The notes under the pieces are model-generated. The model made no database searches. It was not told the origin of the DNA and worked only from the letters and a program-made list of their open reading frames with translations. A stretch of 64,000 nucleotides of DNA. It comes from Phytophthora quininea (taxonomy: Eukaryota; Oomycota; Peronosporomycetes; Peronosporales; Peronosporaceae). This document shows, piece after piece, positions 10,297-22,116 of this stretch (the first letter of the stretch is position 1; every line of letters begins with the position of its first letter). The translations under genes and the position numbers were made by a program. The stretch is taken from NCBI GenBank assembly GCA_011947345.1, contig JAAVTG010000699.1, positions 124,001 through 188,000 of the forward strand, in the 5' to 3' direction.

Positions 10297-12096
10297 ATGA
10301 GAGGCAAAGACGCCGTCATCGATTTCGACACACCGCAGACGCCTCCAGGGGTCCCAATCCTCCAAGACAGCGTTTGGTCCGAACCAAATTGCTCCTGGGA
10401 CGATTCTTGCGCCAAAGTTCGCTCTGGGAGCCCACAACTAATGCAGATAGTTTCTTCCCTACCGACCCGAACAGCTCTAGGCGAAGGGTTTCCGCAGCAC
10501 AGCTTTTAGCTTCTTGGTTACGATTGCGGTGGCGTCTTTCGAGGAGTGTTTTCCGTTCCAGTGCCATTCTTCACGGTGAAATATGAAGTCAAAGTTGGCG
10601 ACCTCATCATCACTTTTCCAGTAATTTTGGTGCTTCTTGTCGTCTCTGCTGTTCAAGCAAGTGGGCACAATGTCAACGGCTCTGGAACCTCTCCATCCAT
10701 CGCACTGGCGTTGGTGTTTGGCTTTGCAGTGCGGAACAATTCCCTGGTGATTATATCGACTGGAATCTCGTTCGAGCGAGCTCTCTTCTACCACAAGCTT
10801 TTCGCGTTCGTGTTGATCGTAGTGGTGGCGTTGCACAGTCTTGCTTACATGCTGAGAAGACTTGAGGGCGATATCAAAATCGACCGAAGCGCTAAAGTGC
10901 AATCTGGACTCACAACTTTCGTCGCCACAAGTCTGCTGTCTTTGCTATCGCTTGGGCCCGTTCGCCGTCGCTTTCATGAGTTTTTCGTCAAGACTCATTG
11001 GATCCTCTTCATCGTGATTATGATCGCCGCGGTTCTGCATGGAGCCGCCATCGCGTTGGTGGGGATTCTACCATGGGAAATCGACATGTTTTTCCGACTG
11101 GTTTATCGTAGAAGAGTTTACACTCGAGGGAGTTTCTTCTGTACACGACCGAGACCAACCAGTGACGGCTCGTTCATCAGCGATTCGTCCTACAAAGTGG
11201 TGCGGAAGTCTCTCGGCGTTGCTGCTTGCGACCAAATCAAAGTGTACCAACTACCGGACGACATGACGTGTATCGAGTTTCCCCGCGTTCGGTCGGACAC
11301 TGGCGAGGAGTTCACATACAAAGCAGGCCAGTACTGCTTCTTGTCCATCCCGGCAGTGTCGACGATGGAGTGGCATCCGTTCAGCATCTCGTCGTCGCCC
11401 CACGAGAAGAACGTGACGTTCCACGTCAAAGCGGTGGGCGATTGGACCATGAAATTGCTGCAAGCCGCGCCCGAAACGTGTACAGACAACGACGAACCTT
11501 TCGACGTGCTGATCGACGGCCCGTACGGCAGTTTGTCCATCGACATCGAAGACCCGACCGTGTACTCGCACTTTGTGTTTTTCGCCGGCGGAATGGGCGT
11601 CACGGCCACGAGATCGATCGCCAACTGGCTGTACAACGAAAGCAACGTGAGTCGGTCTCGAGTGGTCCGCAGAGTCCGCTTTGTCTGGTCCGTCAGCGAC
11701 AGCGAAAGTCTGCAGGCGCTGATGAATTTGCAGGCGGATCGGTGGACGAACATGCCTCAGGCTCCGTATTTGCCGGACGTGCTGCTGTGTCCGACAACGT
11801 TGAACGTGTCGAGCGAGACGTTCTTCACTGAGATTTACCTCAGTCGAGGGTTAGTCGGTTGTCAAGCGGAATTGGACCCGCAACTGAGCAAATGTCTGTG
11901 GTTCCACTGCCGACCCGATGTCGAGCAAACGTTACGGGAAGTTGGCACCCAAGCAGAACGAGACGGGAAGTCCCGAGTGGCGGTGGTGGTCTGCGGACCG
12001 AAATCGATGACCAATGACGTGGTGAACGCCAGTCTGATGGTGGCCAAGGAGATGAAGTTGCACTTCGACGTCCACAGCGAAAGATTTTCACTATAA
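10297..12096 (+). CDS. Ferric reductase / NADPH oxidase-like protein, second copy
   Basis: From about 10,546 the frame is open for 516 codons and collinear with the copy at 6.5 kb. It has haem helices with H-X13-H (HKLFAFVLIVVVALH, HWILFIVIMIAAVLH), FAD motif WHPFSISSSPHE, NAD motifs DGPYGS, GGMGVTATRS and VVVCGPKSM, and ends FDVHSERFSL. That frame has no ATG before the haem helices. The same frame is open upstream from ATG 10,297 but contains a TAG at 10,507. The segment around it, read in another frame, resembles the first copy (LRWRLSRSVF against LRWKLSRNVF). So two compensating indels, roughly 10,470-10,500 and 10,545, probably disturb an otherwise intact gene. An 18-residue insertion near RPRPTSDGS is specific to this copy. 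Confidence 0.75.
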
Positions 12097-12309
12097 ACGC
12101 CAAGAAATCAACAATATTTATCACGGCAGCGTGCTGCTTGGTGCTCGTTTCTAGTGTAGCGTTACCCATCATTTCCAAGCGGCGTATTGGTGCAAATCGC
12201 AATCGTTTGGCAATAATTGCACATAATTTACTTAGATTAGCTTAACCAGCCGAAGCAATCATTCCAAGACGGTGCTGCCACTGAATCCGCACTTCATTTC
12301 CGAGCGACC

Positions 12310-14286
12310 ATGCTGCTTGGTCGTCGGCTGCTTCGTCATGCGCGGGTGCTCTCCGCCGTCTGCACTGCAACAGCCCGACCACCGCCACCACTTTTCAGAT
12401 GCTTCGCCACCGCCAAGCCGCTGCCGTCTCCGTCGCGCATGTCTGTGGCCGACCTGCTGGAGGTGTCCAAGCAGTTCCGAAGCAAGCAGACCAACTATAT
12501 CCACGAGGACCAGACGCTGGACGAGGCCGTCAAGTGCCTCGTTCAGAACGAGAACTCGGCCACGCTGGTGGTGGTGAACAATCACCACCAGGTGGTGGGT
12601 CTCATCACCAACCGACTGGCGCTGCAGCGCGTCGTGCGCATGCGAGCGACAGGCAAACGCACGGACTGGAACATGAAGGTGAAGGAGGTGGCCATCCCCG
12701 CCAGGAAAGTGCTGCATGTGGCACCGGAAGATTCTCTGGAAGATGTAAGTATGATATTATAATCTCCTTATTTATTATAATTGATTTATTATATCATTTT
12801 TTTTAGTGCAGAGCGGTGATGGCGTTGTCGGGAGTTGGGGAGCTGCCAGTGCTGCAGGGAGATAAGCTGTTGGGGACAGTCTCGCTGACGGATATTGCGT
12901 CGCTGATCCACCGCCATGACGCACAGCTGAACCCGGATCCGACGAGGTGGGTGGTGTTGGGTTTTGCAAGAGGAAGAATATGGTGGTGATCAAGATTTGT
13001 TGTTGCTGCAGTGCCAAATCGGACTATATCAACTTGATTTTGCCTCGTAAGGGGCTCCCAGCCAACACCTCGCTGGATCAGACCGTCGTCAAGCAGTACG
13101 TTCAAAAATGTTCTTCTTCTGAGGAAGTTGAAGCTAAATTGTTTTGTGTTGGTAGCCATCACGTGCATCCAAACTATTGGAACTACTACTTGAACTCGTT
13201 CGCAATGTCGATCCCCCATCCGCAGAAGAAAGAGACTGGTGGTGAGGACGCTTTCTTCCTCGGTGTCGTCCCTCACGGCGAAGAGGAAGGTGGTGCGTCA
13301 GCGCCAGTCCTACAAGAGCGTCCGATTGATATCGAGCCAAGTGTTCCGACCATCACACACGGCACTCAAGGTCCGGTGGATGTTCTAGCAATGGGAGTCG
13401 CTGATGGCGTCGGGTCTTGGTTTGAGAAAGGTATAAGTGCGCGTCAGTATGCACAAGAGCTGATGGTTGCAGCCCACCAGGCAGTGCAGGTTTCGTACGC
13501 CAAAGACCACGACATTGACCCTGCGGACGTGTTGCACGCCGCGTGGTCGACAGTGTTGCAAAAGGAGATCATTGGCAGCTCTACTGCGTGCATTCTAGCA
13601 CTAGATCCCGAGCAGGGAGAGCTGCATGGCATCAACCTGGGCGACTCTGGCTTCCTAATCATTCGTGACAAGACTTCCGACCTAGAAAGCGCGCGCCTGC
13701 GTGGTACGCTGGACGGCTCGCTCATGCGGAAGATCTCGAACCGCGAGCAGGATCTGACGCCAGCAGGACGACGAAAAGGAGCTCACGTGTCCTACCGCTC
13801 GCCACAGCAGCTGCACTACTTTAACTGTCCATTCCAATTGGGTTTTGCCGGCGCTGACTTGGCGCAGGATGTCACTGAAGATCTCGCATCGGGCTCGCAC
13901 TCGCCAATGCGCGAGAAACCTCTTTTGAGACTCCGGAGAACGGTATGCGGCTGCGTGTGCCAATTCTAGAGGGAGATCTGATCATCCTCGCCACCGACGG
14001 ACTGTTTGACAACGTGGACGAAGACGTTCTGCTCGAGATTGTGCGTGCAGAGCCCGATCTCGAGCAAATGACGCGCAAACTGGTCCAAAAGGCCTACGAT
14101 CTGTCGCTCGACAGCACTCGGGACTCTCCTTTCGCTCGACTGGCGAAGGAGAACGACTTGATGTGGGGTGGAGGCATGCCCGACGACATCACCATCATCG
14201 CAGCGCGAGTAACCAAACACAAGACGAAAGAGGAGAAGATTGCCGAGGCCGCCGCAGTGAAGGCTCAAGCCGATGCCAGTTTTTAG
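12310..14286 (+). CDS. CBS-domain / PTC7-type PPM phosphatase fusion, mitochondrial leader
   Basis: Four exons: 12310-12744, 12807-12946, 13012-13095 and 13156-14286; introns of 62, 65 and 60 nt with GT-AG ends, all keeping frame. The N-terminus is Arg-rich and non-acidic (MLLGRRLLRHARVLSAV... RCFATAK), typical of a mitochondrial presequence. Residues about 45-190 form a CBS pair (QVVGLITNR, ELPVLQGDKLLGTVSLTDI). Then comes a PPM phosphatase of the PTC7 group: IPHPQKKETGGEDAFF, GVADGVGSW, GSSTACILAL, NLGDSGFLIIRD, FNCPFQLG, ATDGLFDNV and PDDITIIAA, with the metal-binding Asp residues present. One frameshift lies between about 13,870 and 13,920, before the TDG motif. PTC7 phosphatases act in mitochondria; a CBS pair that senses adenylates could regulate it (inference). 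Confidence 0.8.
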
Positions 14287-14415
14287 GGAACGACTAACAC
14301 TAAGCAACGTATTCAGTAGAACGACAGGCGTCGAAGACACACAAACACTAACTTACGCACTGGGATGGTGGGAAAAAGCCATAGAAGTTAGTTTTGAAAT
14401 CGGCATCGAACCTCT

Positions 14416-15694
14416 TCACGTGGCTGTGTTGGTGGCCGATGGCTCTGCTGTCAGGTCTCCAGTCGATGCTACTGACATGTCACCTACTTCTTCATCGGCG
14501 TCGCTAGCAACTGTCCCATTCGGCGCATTCTCGTCTTTCTCTTCATCATCGCTACCGTCTGCAATGTTTGTGCTATTTTCAGCCTGCTCCAGGTCTGATT
14601 TGGTCTCTTCCTCCTCGTCTTCCTCGTCATCCTCTTGGTCGGAGATAACGACTACGTCATCGCCATTCTGTGCAGATGGTGCTGGTTTCTCTTCCTCTTC
14701 CTCCTCCTCCTCCTCCTCATCTTCATACCCTCCATTCTCCTCATCTTCCTCGTCGTCGTCATCCAACTCTACCGGAGCAGCAGCAGATCCTCGCGTAAAT
14801 AGCGATTTGACTCTGATGGCTTCTCGCATCATGGACAGGATAGCGTCCTGCGAACACGCTTCCAATAAGATGGCGTCTCTTGCGTCCTCGTGACCGTAGA
14901 ACAGCTCCTCTCCGTACTTGTCCAGCGCCGTCAGACACAGCGTGTTCCTCTGTGCGTCATCCAGTTGCTGCAGTAGCTGCCTTCCTTCTCGTTGGTTCTT
15001 GGCTCTGGTGACAGCTCTGGCCGTCTCCTGAGCGTCCTCCTCGTCCTCTTCGCTGTATTGGCCTGGTCCACTGGAGTCCACCTCTTCATCGCCCACATCG
15101 ACAATGTCGATCTCATTGTTCTGCGAAGTGTCTCCCTCGTCCTCTTCTGGAGGTGCTAGATTGTCCACATCGCCTTGTAGAGGGTCTAACATTTCACTAT
15201 CGTCCAGAATCTCCAGGTCTTGGTCCTGGTCCTGGCCTGTCGACGTCCTGCAGCCCGATCTCCAGGTCTGCGTCCATTTCTTGGTCTTGCTGAGGGAATT
15301 CCTCATTATCGTCCACATCTGGCAGCTCTGAGTCGAGCAGTCGAGTCTTCTTGGGCACTGGGGACACTAAGACGTCGTCCAGCGTCGTTTCCTTGTCTTT
15401 GAGGTCTTCGACACTGTCAGAGTCGAAGGCCTCAGCCGCCGATCGTTTGGTGACGGAGTTCGGAGAGATGGGAGACGTAGTGGGGGCCTCCAAAGAGACG
15501 ACGTCTTGGGCTACATTCTCCTGGGTCGTGGACGCGCTGGGGGCTCTGCCATGGTCACAGCGAGCACGCGAAGGCAGCACAAAGGTTGCGGTGGCTGGAT
15601 CCTTGACCGCAAAAGAAGCCGAACTTAACGAAATAGCGAACTTAATTTTTTTGTGTCGGCAGATAACGTGAAGTTTGTGGACGTTAAAGGACAT
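14416..15694 (-). CDS. Asp/Glu-rich protein, probably nuclear; unknown family
   Basis: Two overlapping frames make one protein joined near 15,240, where LQDVD in the first frame meets TGQDQDQDLEILDD in the second; a one-base frameshift separates them. The N-terminal part has a short basic patch (VSPVPKKTRLL). A middle helical segment follows (TALDKYGEELFYGHEDARDA, MMREAIRVKSLF) flanked by long acidic runs, including ten or more consecutive Glu. The start is uncertain: the longest frame begins at 15,694, but its first 40 residues look like non-coding translation. It converges on the phosphatase gene with 129 bases between stops. I do not recognise the family; acidic runs of this kind are common in chromatin and nucleolar proteins. 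Confidence 0.55.
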
Positions 15695-15723
15695 TTTTGA
15701 GGCAAAAGATCAATATATTAGCG

Positions 15724-17903
15724 TTAAGAAAGCATGGACACGTCCAGGTGCCACAGGTCTGCCCAGCTCACCGTCGTCGGATACACCAGTCGCGCCGTCT
15801 CCTTGACGTGGTCTTTCATGATCTCGTAGACAAAGATGTTGGTGAAGCGAATGCGAGTCACTTTCATCAGAACGATCGGCAGCAGGTCTTGAGCAGCCAC
15901 CAGGAACTTGCCGTTGCCAGCCACAAGAAAGCCATTGCCGTACACGGCGTCGATCGTCACGAGACGGTAGTCTTTGCGCACGATGTAGTTGTCGTAGCCC
16001 GAGATGATTCCGAACCTCTTGCTCAATGCGGAGCCAGTGGCGATCTCGAACGAAGTGTGGCCGCTCTGAGGCCCTTCTTTCCTGTAGTAGTCGCTGGATC
16101 GGCGACGACCAAACCGAACCTCGTTGTTGTCTGTGAAGTTAATGTAGCGGAGCATTTTACGAGCAATGATGTAGGCAAACACGAGGACCATCGGCGAGTA
16201 GATCGAGATCACCATCGCGGAGATGACCGGCTTGCGACTCGCCTCGAGACCGTACGCCGTTAGGAGCTTCATCGGCGAAAGCGCTGCCAACGCAGGGCTG
16301 TCATTCAGCAGCCCTAGCCTCGAGTCGTCAAAGGCGTAGTCCTCGATGTGCTGTTTCAACGCTGGGATCAGTCCAGCCAACTGAATTCGATAGTTCCATC
16401 CCAATTCAAACGTCCCGAACGCTATCACTGGATCTACTCGCTCGCGAACAAGATAGCACAGGACAGCTACGACATTCAGATACACCGCCAACAAGTCAGC
16501 ATGAACAAGCTCCGGTTTGTAGAAGACAACGTGCTGGTTGGTGATCGTGTCTCCGATCGAGATGCACATTTTCGTGATCGTCCAGAAGCCGTTGAGTAAA
16601 GTCCAGATCACCACCAGCACGCCACGATACAGCAACATGCCCGAGATCGTCGAGAATGCGTCACCCACCCACATGTGTCCCACGCGCATTCGTCGGTAGA
16701 CCACGAAAGCTAACACGCCCAAGTTGACCATGACGTTCAAGGCGAAAATCCCCTGAATACCATGTGTCCACGCCCACGAATCGTGCAGTACCGCTCTGCC
16801 GTGCCATCTCCACTCGCTCAACTCGGTAACTGCGTCACTCGGCATATCCCAATGCGCGGTTTCGATGTTGGATTGCGCGGTTGGGTCGTTGAGGTAGCGT
16901 CCAAATCGGCGGGCCACGCGGACGTTCTTCGCTGGGTCTTGACTCTGCAGATTAGACAGAATGCTCAACTTCCAGTAGTTGTCGCCATCGTAGCCATCTA
17001 AATTGGCGTACTCAAAGACTGGTTCCGCTACGTATGGGTAGTTTAGTGCGATGGCTACCTCATGCGTCAAGTTGGTCGCCGTCATGTCGTCGATGGCCGC
17101 GATCATGGCCAATGTGGCAGACCCTTTTGAAATTGGTCGCCTAAAAGGTAGTCCTGGGCTGATAGAGACGTCGATAACAGCTTTAGTGTTGTCGGGTCAT
17201 CTTTCTGGCGGGTCAAGTAGTATATGCGCGCCACCGTTTGATCCCCAGATACTAGATAATCAAACGTGCAGTCGACCACAGGCACGACGAGCTCCAACTC
17301 CTGGATGTAGCTGAGGTTGTAGGACGCGTACATCTGAAGTCTTGAGAAAATGAAGCGCATGAACTCGTTGCTGTAGATCTCGTCGTTGAACTTCTCAACG
17401 CCCGTGCACCCAACATACGAATGCACCCAGGGAGTTACCAGATACATGGAGTCGTTGCGAATGCTCGCTTTCCCATCTAGTACTTCCTGCACCAACGGGC
17501 TCTCTTGGATCGTAGTCGTTCCAGCATAGCCTGCCATAAGTTGTGTATTAAAGATCTGCATCGGCAAGTCGTGCGACACAGAGCCTTGAAGTACTTGAAT
17601 GGCCGTCGAGAAGGAGTAGAGCGAGATCTCGACATACCAGACCGCGATCGCGAAAACGACCAGACGGTGAAATAGTTCGGCAGACCGTACGAGCCAACTG
17701 CTCTCACTCTGAGGCTGGAGTTGAGGTTTCTCGATACCTTCCATGGCGCTTTGAGAAGAGTTCGCCGTCAGGTTCTTAGTCGACCGATTCACCGATCGAC
17801 TCATGGAGAAGTTAAAGTAACTTCTTTCCGTCACGTTCTTCTTCGGTGGCGACGCAGAGTAATCGCCGAACTCATTGTCGGCCACCACTTTCTTCTTCGG
17901 CAC
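15724..17903 (-). CDS. Large multi-pass membrane protein, oomycete-type, one frameshift
   Basis: About 725 residues in two frames that meet at 17,103-17,112 (FQKG continuing as SATLAMIAAIDD). The N-terminal 75 residues are polar and basic (VPKKKVVADN, MSRSVNRSTKNL), then one helix (LFHRLVVFAIAVWYVEISLYSF), then a 300-residue extracytosolic-looking domain with two Cys and N-glycosylation sequons (NLSY, NLTH). At least five more helices follow (GIFALNVMVNLGVLAFVVY, VLVVIWTLLNGFW, LAVYLNVVAVLCYLV, VISIYSPMVLVFAYIIA) and a soluble C-terminus. The same topology is typical of lineage-specific oomycete membrane families; I cannot name a function. The frame stays open upstream of 17,903, and a signal-peptide-like stretch in another frame starts near 18,005, so the true 5' end may include another exon. 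Confidence 0.65.
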
Positions 17904-18138
17904 CGACTCGGAGAAGTCGACGAAGTCTTTTCTGTCATGGTCACCTCGCCGTTGGAAACCTGCAGCAGTGAAACCAAAAGTAAAGCAATGGGGCTCTGCG
18001 CAGTCATCCTATTTTGGCATCGTTAAAAGGACAACGTTGTTGGCACAAATATACCCTTCAAGATCTTACCCGCTCGGTGTTCGAGTCCGAAAATGGACGG
18101 AGTTGATTCTGGTGTAGCCATCTTATTACTCATCTTCA

Positions 18139-19226
18139 TCACAAGCTCTTCTGGACCATGTCCTCGTAGTAGCGGCTGTGGTCAGGATCAATGGCGATCG
18201 CGCGTTTATACAACTCGACGCTTTTGTTCTTGGCGTCCTCATACCCGCCAACTTGGGTGATCGCTCCGAGACGGAAGTGCAGATCCGCAAGGGTGACGAC
18301 GACCCACTTGGCCTGCTCCTCCATCTCCAGCAGCTCCTCTAGCCACTGCACCTGACTCTTTAAAAACCAACAGCGTCGTCCGGTGACGACTCGACCAGCT
18401 CCACCATTGAAGTCAATAGCCAGCGGTAGTAGAACCATGCGCTCTGGTCGTCTGGTTCCGTGAACACTGCTTGCTGCACGATACCAATCTCGTCAAACAG
18501 TACGTCAGCTGTCAACGGTTGCGGCAGTGCGATGCTGCGTTGATGCAGCGCCGAGTAGTTGGAGAAGTTCTGCTCGATCTTCTGCGTCGTGAACGCCAAC
18601 TGATCGTTCTCCGTCAACCCCGCCAACTTGCACACATGGCGACGGTAGTTCCAACAGTGGAAGTTCCTCTCATCTAAAGAAAATATGACCATATAAAATC
18701 AGCCATAAAATAATAAAAATATCTTTCTCAAAGACTTACCCAGCTCCAGTAGCTTGTCACAGAGGCCGATCTCCTTCTTGAAATCTCCTAGATCTTGGTC
18801 GATGATCCACTTCCGTTGGAACCACGCCGAATAAGACTTGGGGTTGCGTTGCAACGCATCCTACAATAATAAATATAATAACTATAAGAATTTAAGATAA
18901 TATAAACATATAGCTGTATCAACTCTTGCCAGCGTCAGTTTGAGCTCGTTCTTGGCCAGATCTCCGTGCTGGTCCTTGCTCTCACTCATCAACGTCTGGA
19001 TCACCTCCCGGCGGTAGCTCCAGAGCATGGCGAACTCGGGATTCAGCAGCAGCAAGTGGCTGGTCAGCGGCAGCACGCTCAGGTCCAGCACTCGCTGGCG
19101 CTTCATGGCCAGCACCTTGCCCGTGACCTCGTGGTACATGCGCACCTTGGCGAGATCCTCCTGGCGCTGGGCATCGCTCTTCTGCTGCTCCTTCTCGCGC
19201 TCGACGCTCTTGACGCGCCCGTGCAT
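18139..19226 (-). CDS. Rab geranylgeranyltransferase alpha subunit
   Basis: Adds geranylgeranyl groups to Rab GTPases as part of the RabGGTase heterodimer. Three exons on the minus strand: 19226-18924, 18860-18740 and 18673-18139, with introns of 63 and 66 nt that keep frame. The prenyltransferase alpha repeats are clear and in order: NPEFAMLWSYRR, NPKSYSAWFQRKWII, DERNFHCWNYRRHV, NFSNYSALHQRS and EPDDQSAWFYYRWLL. A C-terminal helical repeat (LYKRAIAIDPDHSRYYEDM) follows. A one-base frameshift near 18,365 separates the fifth repeat from the C-terminal part. No LRR extension is seen. The gene is essential in other eukaryotes and single copy here, so the frameshift is more likely a consensus error. 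Confidence 0.9.
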
Positions 19227-19739
19227 GGCAAAGACTTGCGATTTGTATACCGAGGGAGAATAATCCTAAAAAGGCAGATATAAACGGAAACTGGCGATGA
19301 CGTTCATGCAACGTTGACAGCAGCGCATTAGCGTTTGGCGTGACGACATGAAGCAGTTTGGCGGACCAGAAATGCAGTGTCAAGACACAGCAAGGGGTGG
19401 CAACTATAACAGCAACGCAGACGCAGGCATCGCATAGTAGTTGGCATGCAACAAGATCATGGGCTCATCACGCCGAATTCGAACCGTCACTGGTCGAATT
19501 CAATGGAACCTCATGCGTCTTGGGCTGCTGCAATTGTACAAAGCTCCAAGCTCAGGCATTGGCAGGCAGCAGCGTTCATGTCATGACATTCCTCCCTGTG
19601 GCAACGCAGGCGCCGCGATTTCCTCGCTTGTTGCTACAAATCCACCAGTGCTCGATCTTATTTTCAGCCACTCACGACCGTACGGCAGACATGACGGCTT
19701 CAATCGACGTCAGTCGCAGATTCTCTCTCCGAGGCACAG
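19227..19739. promoter_or_regulatory. Divergent promoter region
   Basis: 513 bases between the divergent RabGGTase alpha and STIMATE-like genes. No coding signal on either strand; it must hold both promoters. Confidence 0.5.
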
Positions 19740-20594
19740 ATGAGCTCGCGCTGCACGCTGGTGGCGGACCGCACGGACGACGCCGTGCAGATGCTGCTGG
19801 GCTTCATCGCGCTGTCGTCACTGTACGGCAAGTGGCACTTCGAGCATCCCCGCCGACCGGCCAAGGTCTGGTTCATGGACGCCATGAAGCAGGGCACGTC
19901 AGCCGCCATGATCCACGTCATGAACATTCTGTACGCCATCGGACTCGTCGACTTCTCGGACACACCAAGTGATGAGGACCAGGTGCGGTGTACAGGACCA
20001 GCTTCTGTCGCTAAAATCAGGTTGGCTGACCAGGATTCTTGCGTTGTGATGTAGTGCGCCTTCTACTTTATGAACGTGGTGATTGACACCACGCTGGGCG
20101 TCTACATCGCCTACTTGCTGCTGCAACTGACCACGTTCATTGCAGTAAGTATTTTGTGTTCTTGTGGGGCTTTTGACCATTGCTAACGTGTCCGCAACCA
20201 GGCAAGGCAGCAATGGACCAACTTGCAGTGCCACGGCTACTACGGCTCGCCTCCTAGCTGGCGAGTGTGGTGGATCCAACTGCTGCAATGGTGCGGCATC
20301 CTCCTGGCCATGAAGTTCTTGGTGGGCGCCGTGCTGTACATGTTTTCGAAGCCATTGGGCTGGATGGGCTCCCTGCTCTTCTACCCCGTGCACAACCACC
20401 CCAAGATCGAGCTGGTGATCGTCATGATCGGCTGCCCGCTCGTCTTGAACATGGTGCAGTTCTGGATTCAAGACACGTTCCTCATGGACCACCAGCAGAG
20501 CAGCGAGGAGCTGCCGCTGCTCGACCCTCCGGCGCAAAAGCAGCGCACCATGTCGCAGTTGTCATCCGCCGCCGACATGTACGAAGTGCTCTAG
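19740..20594 (+). CDS. STIMATE/TMEM110 family membrane protein
   Basis: Three exons: 19740-19982, 20055-20144 and 20202-20594, with introns of 72 and 57 nt; 241 residues. The order of motifs follows animal TMEM110 and fungal vacuolar relatives: RRPAKVWFMDAMKQG, YFMNVVIDTTLGVYIAYLLL, RQQWTNLQCHGYYG, a helix (ILLAMKFLVGAVLYMF), then NHPKIELVIVMIGCPLVLNMVQFWIQDTFLM and a polar tail. About four to five helices. In animals the protein sits in the ER and helps STIM couple ER to plasma membrane for store-operated calcium entry; in an oomycete the role is inferred only. All exons keep frame with no lesion. Confidence 0.85.
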
Positions 20595-20981
20595 TCCATT
20601 TTGTCTCTGCTGGGCGATACCAGTCCGGTATTTATTAACCAGGAAAATTAACGGTCTCGTGTGCTCGTTGTGTTGTGCTTTTTGTAGGCGTACGCACCCG
20701 AGGGACGTCGCCGTCATCACACGAACGGGTTGATCGACTCTCTCCGACGAAAGCATGCACATTCTCCATAACCTCCATCCCCCATCGCAACTATTCCCCT
20801 CCCGGCAACCCCAGCTGCAACCCCGAGCCATTGAGAGGCTCGTACATTTCACTTTGCTGTAGCATGCCTCGGAAGGTGACGAAATCTCTCCTCTCTGCCA
20901 TCCCAGCAACTCCATTCGAAACCAACAATTAGCTGCCAGGCTAATAAAAATTATTGCTCCTCCTACTGCCCCACATGCTGC

Positions 20982-21583
20982 TCACACGAGTTGTTCCTCC
21001 ACAATGGCATCTGCAGGATCGTGCAGCATTTCCTCCAGTACGGCGCACTCTTCTTCCCCCAGTATGGTGGCGTCGTCCTCGTCGGACAGCGAAAACTCCT
21101 CCTTGGTCTTGACGGCTGGTATCAGCTCGATCTCCGTCTCCTGCGCCGCTACCACCAGCTCGAGCATCGTGCAGCGTCGCTTGTAGTGCTCCAGTTGGCT
21201 CGTGAGCTCGTCCAGAGCCTCCTGCTCTCGCTGGCGCACTCTCGCCGCCGAAATGCGGTTCTTGAAGTGTTTTTCTATCGGGTCCAGGTCTTGCATGCTG
21301 GGCGGCAAGCGGATGGCCATGAGCTTCCTGCGCGGACGTTTGGGTTTCTGCGTGGTCTTGACAGGCGAGATACTAGGGGATTGGGACTCAAGAACGAGTC
21401 AGTCGGTGGCTCGACCTTGACAACGGGGCCCTGAGACCGCAGCGCATATGGGATCTCTTTCTTTGGCGTCGATCTGGCTCGCATTTCGTGGCAAATTGGA
21501 GAGTGAGAAGATCGACGAGGCAATACTGGGGTCATCACGCACGTCACCGGTTGAAGTGCAGAGTGAAGGTCGATTATCAACAT
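20982..21583 (-). CDS. bZIP transcription factor, one frameshift
   Basis: Short DNA-binding protein. The basic region is FKNRISAARVRQREQEAL, with the Asn and Arg residues that contact DNA present, followed by heptad leucines (LDELTSQL, RRCTMLELV). The C-terminal 50 residues are acidic (SLSDEDDATILGEEECAVLEEML), as expected of an activation region. The N-terminal 70 residues (start 21,583) are in another frame and join near 21,385, where DSFLSP meets SPSISPVKTTQKPKRPRRK; one base is lost or gained. Oomycetes have many bZIPs in which the basic-region Asn is replaced; this one keeps it. Confidence 0.8.
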
Positions 21584-21658
21584 AGACAGGGTGGTGTGTA
21601 TTTGTGTGGTATATTGTACTGTACAGCCGCTTTAGTATCTGACCCCTCATAGTGAATA

Positions 21659-22116
21659 ATGGCTCGTGGACGCAGAGGACGCGGCGCCCGAGCGACGCCT
21701 TACGAAGGCGCGCGCGAGCGACGTCGCGGGGACCGGGGAGACGCCCCCAAGGGGAAGGGGGCCGCGGAGGTCGCGGCAAGCGTGGGGAGAAGCCCAAGCC
21801 CAAGACGGCGGAGGAGCTGGACGCCGAGATGGACAGCTACTGGGGCAAGTCGGAGGAGCACGCGGCCAAGAAGCTCGACAGCGACATGGACGACTATTGG
21901 AAGAAGAAGGACGACGAGCGTGCGTGCATTGGCTGGGTATTTAAAGACTGGGGGAATATAAACCAATGACGATGTTTTTATGATGCATTTCCTGCAGCGA
22001 AAGAGGACAAGACGGAGGACAAGCAGGACGAGAAGGAGCCTGAGACGGAGCAGAAGGACAAGGAGACTGCTGCTGGGGCTGAAGAGCCTGCCAAGGAGGA
22101 AGCTGCTGAGGAATAG
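21659..22116 (+). CDS. FoP-duplication / CHTOP-like RNA-binding protein
   Basis: Exons 21659-21919 and 21998-22116, intron 78 nt. The N-terminus is an RG-rich segment (MARGRRGRGARATPYEG). The middle has two copies of the FoP pattern: ELDAEMDSYWGKS and KLDSDMDDYWKKKDDE. The C-terminus is Glu/Lys-rich. Proteins with this module (Aly/REF-associated, CHTOP/FOP) bind RNA and link transcription to mRNA export. A frameshift lies in the G/C homopolymer zone around 21,750-21,775: the start frame reads GDAPKGKG and the downstream frame GGRGGRGKRGEKPKPK. The homopolymer context makes a consensus error the likely cause. Confidence 0.75.

Noticed and set aside
13900..13972. Short intron as explanation of the PTC7 frame change
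   Set aside because: The only GT..AG pair at the spot (GTATGC to TTCTAG) would be about 29 nt and would remove conserved coding text; a one-base indel is simpler.
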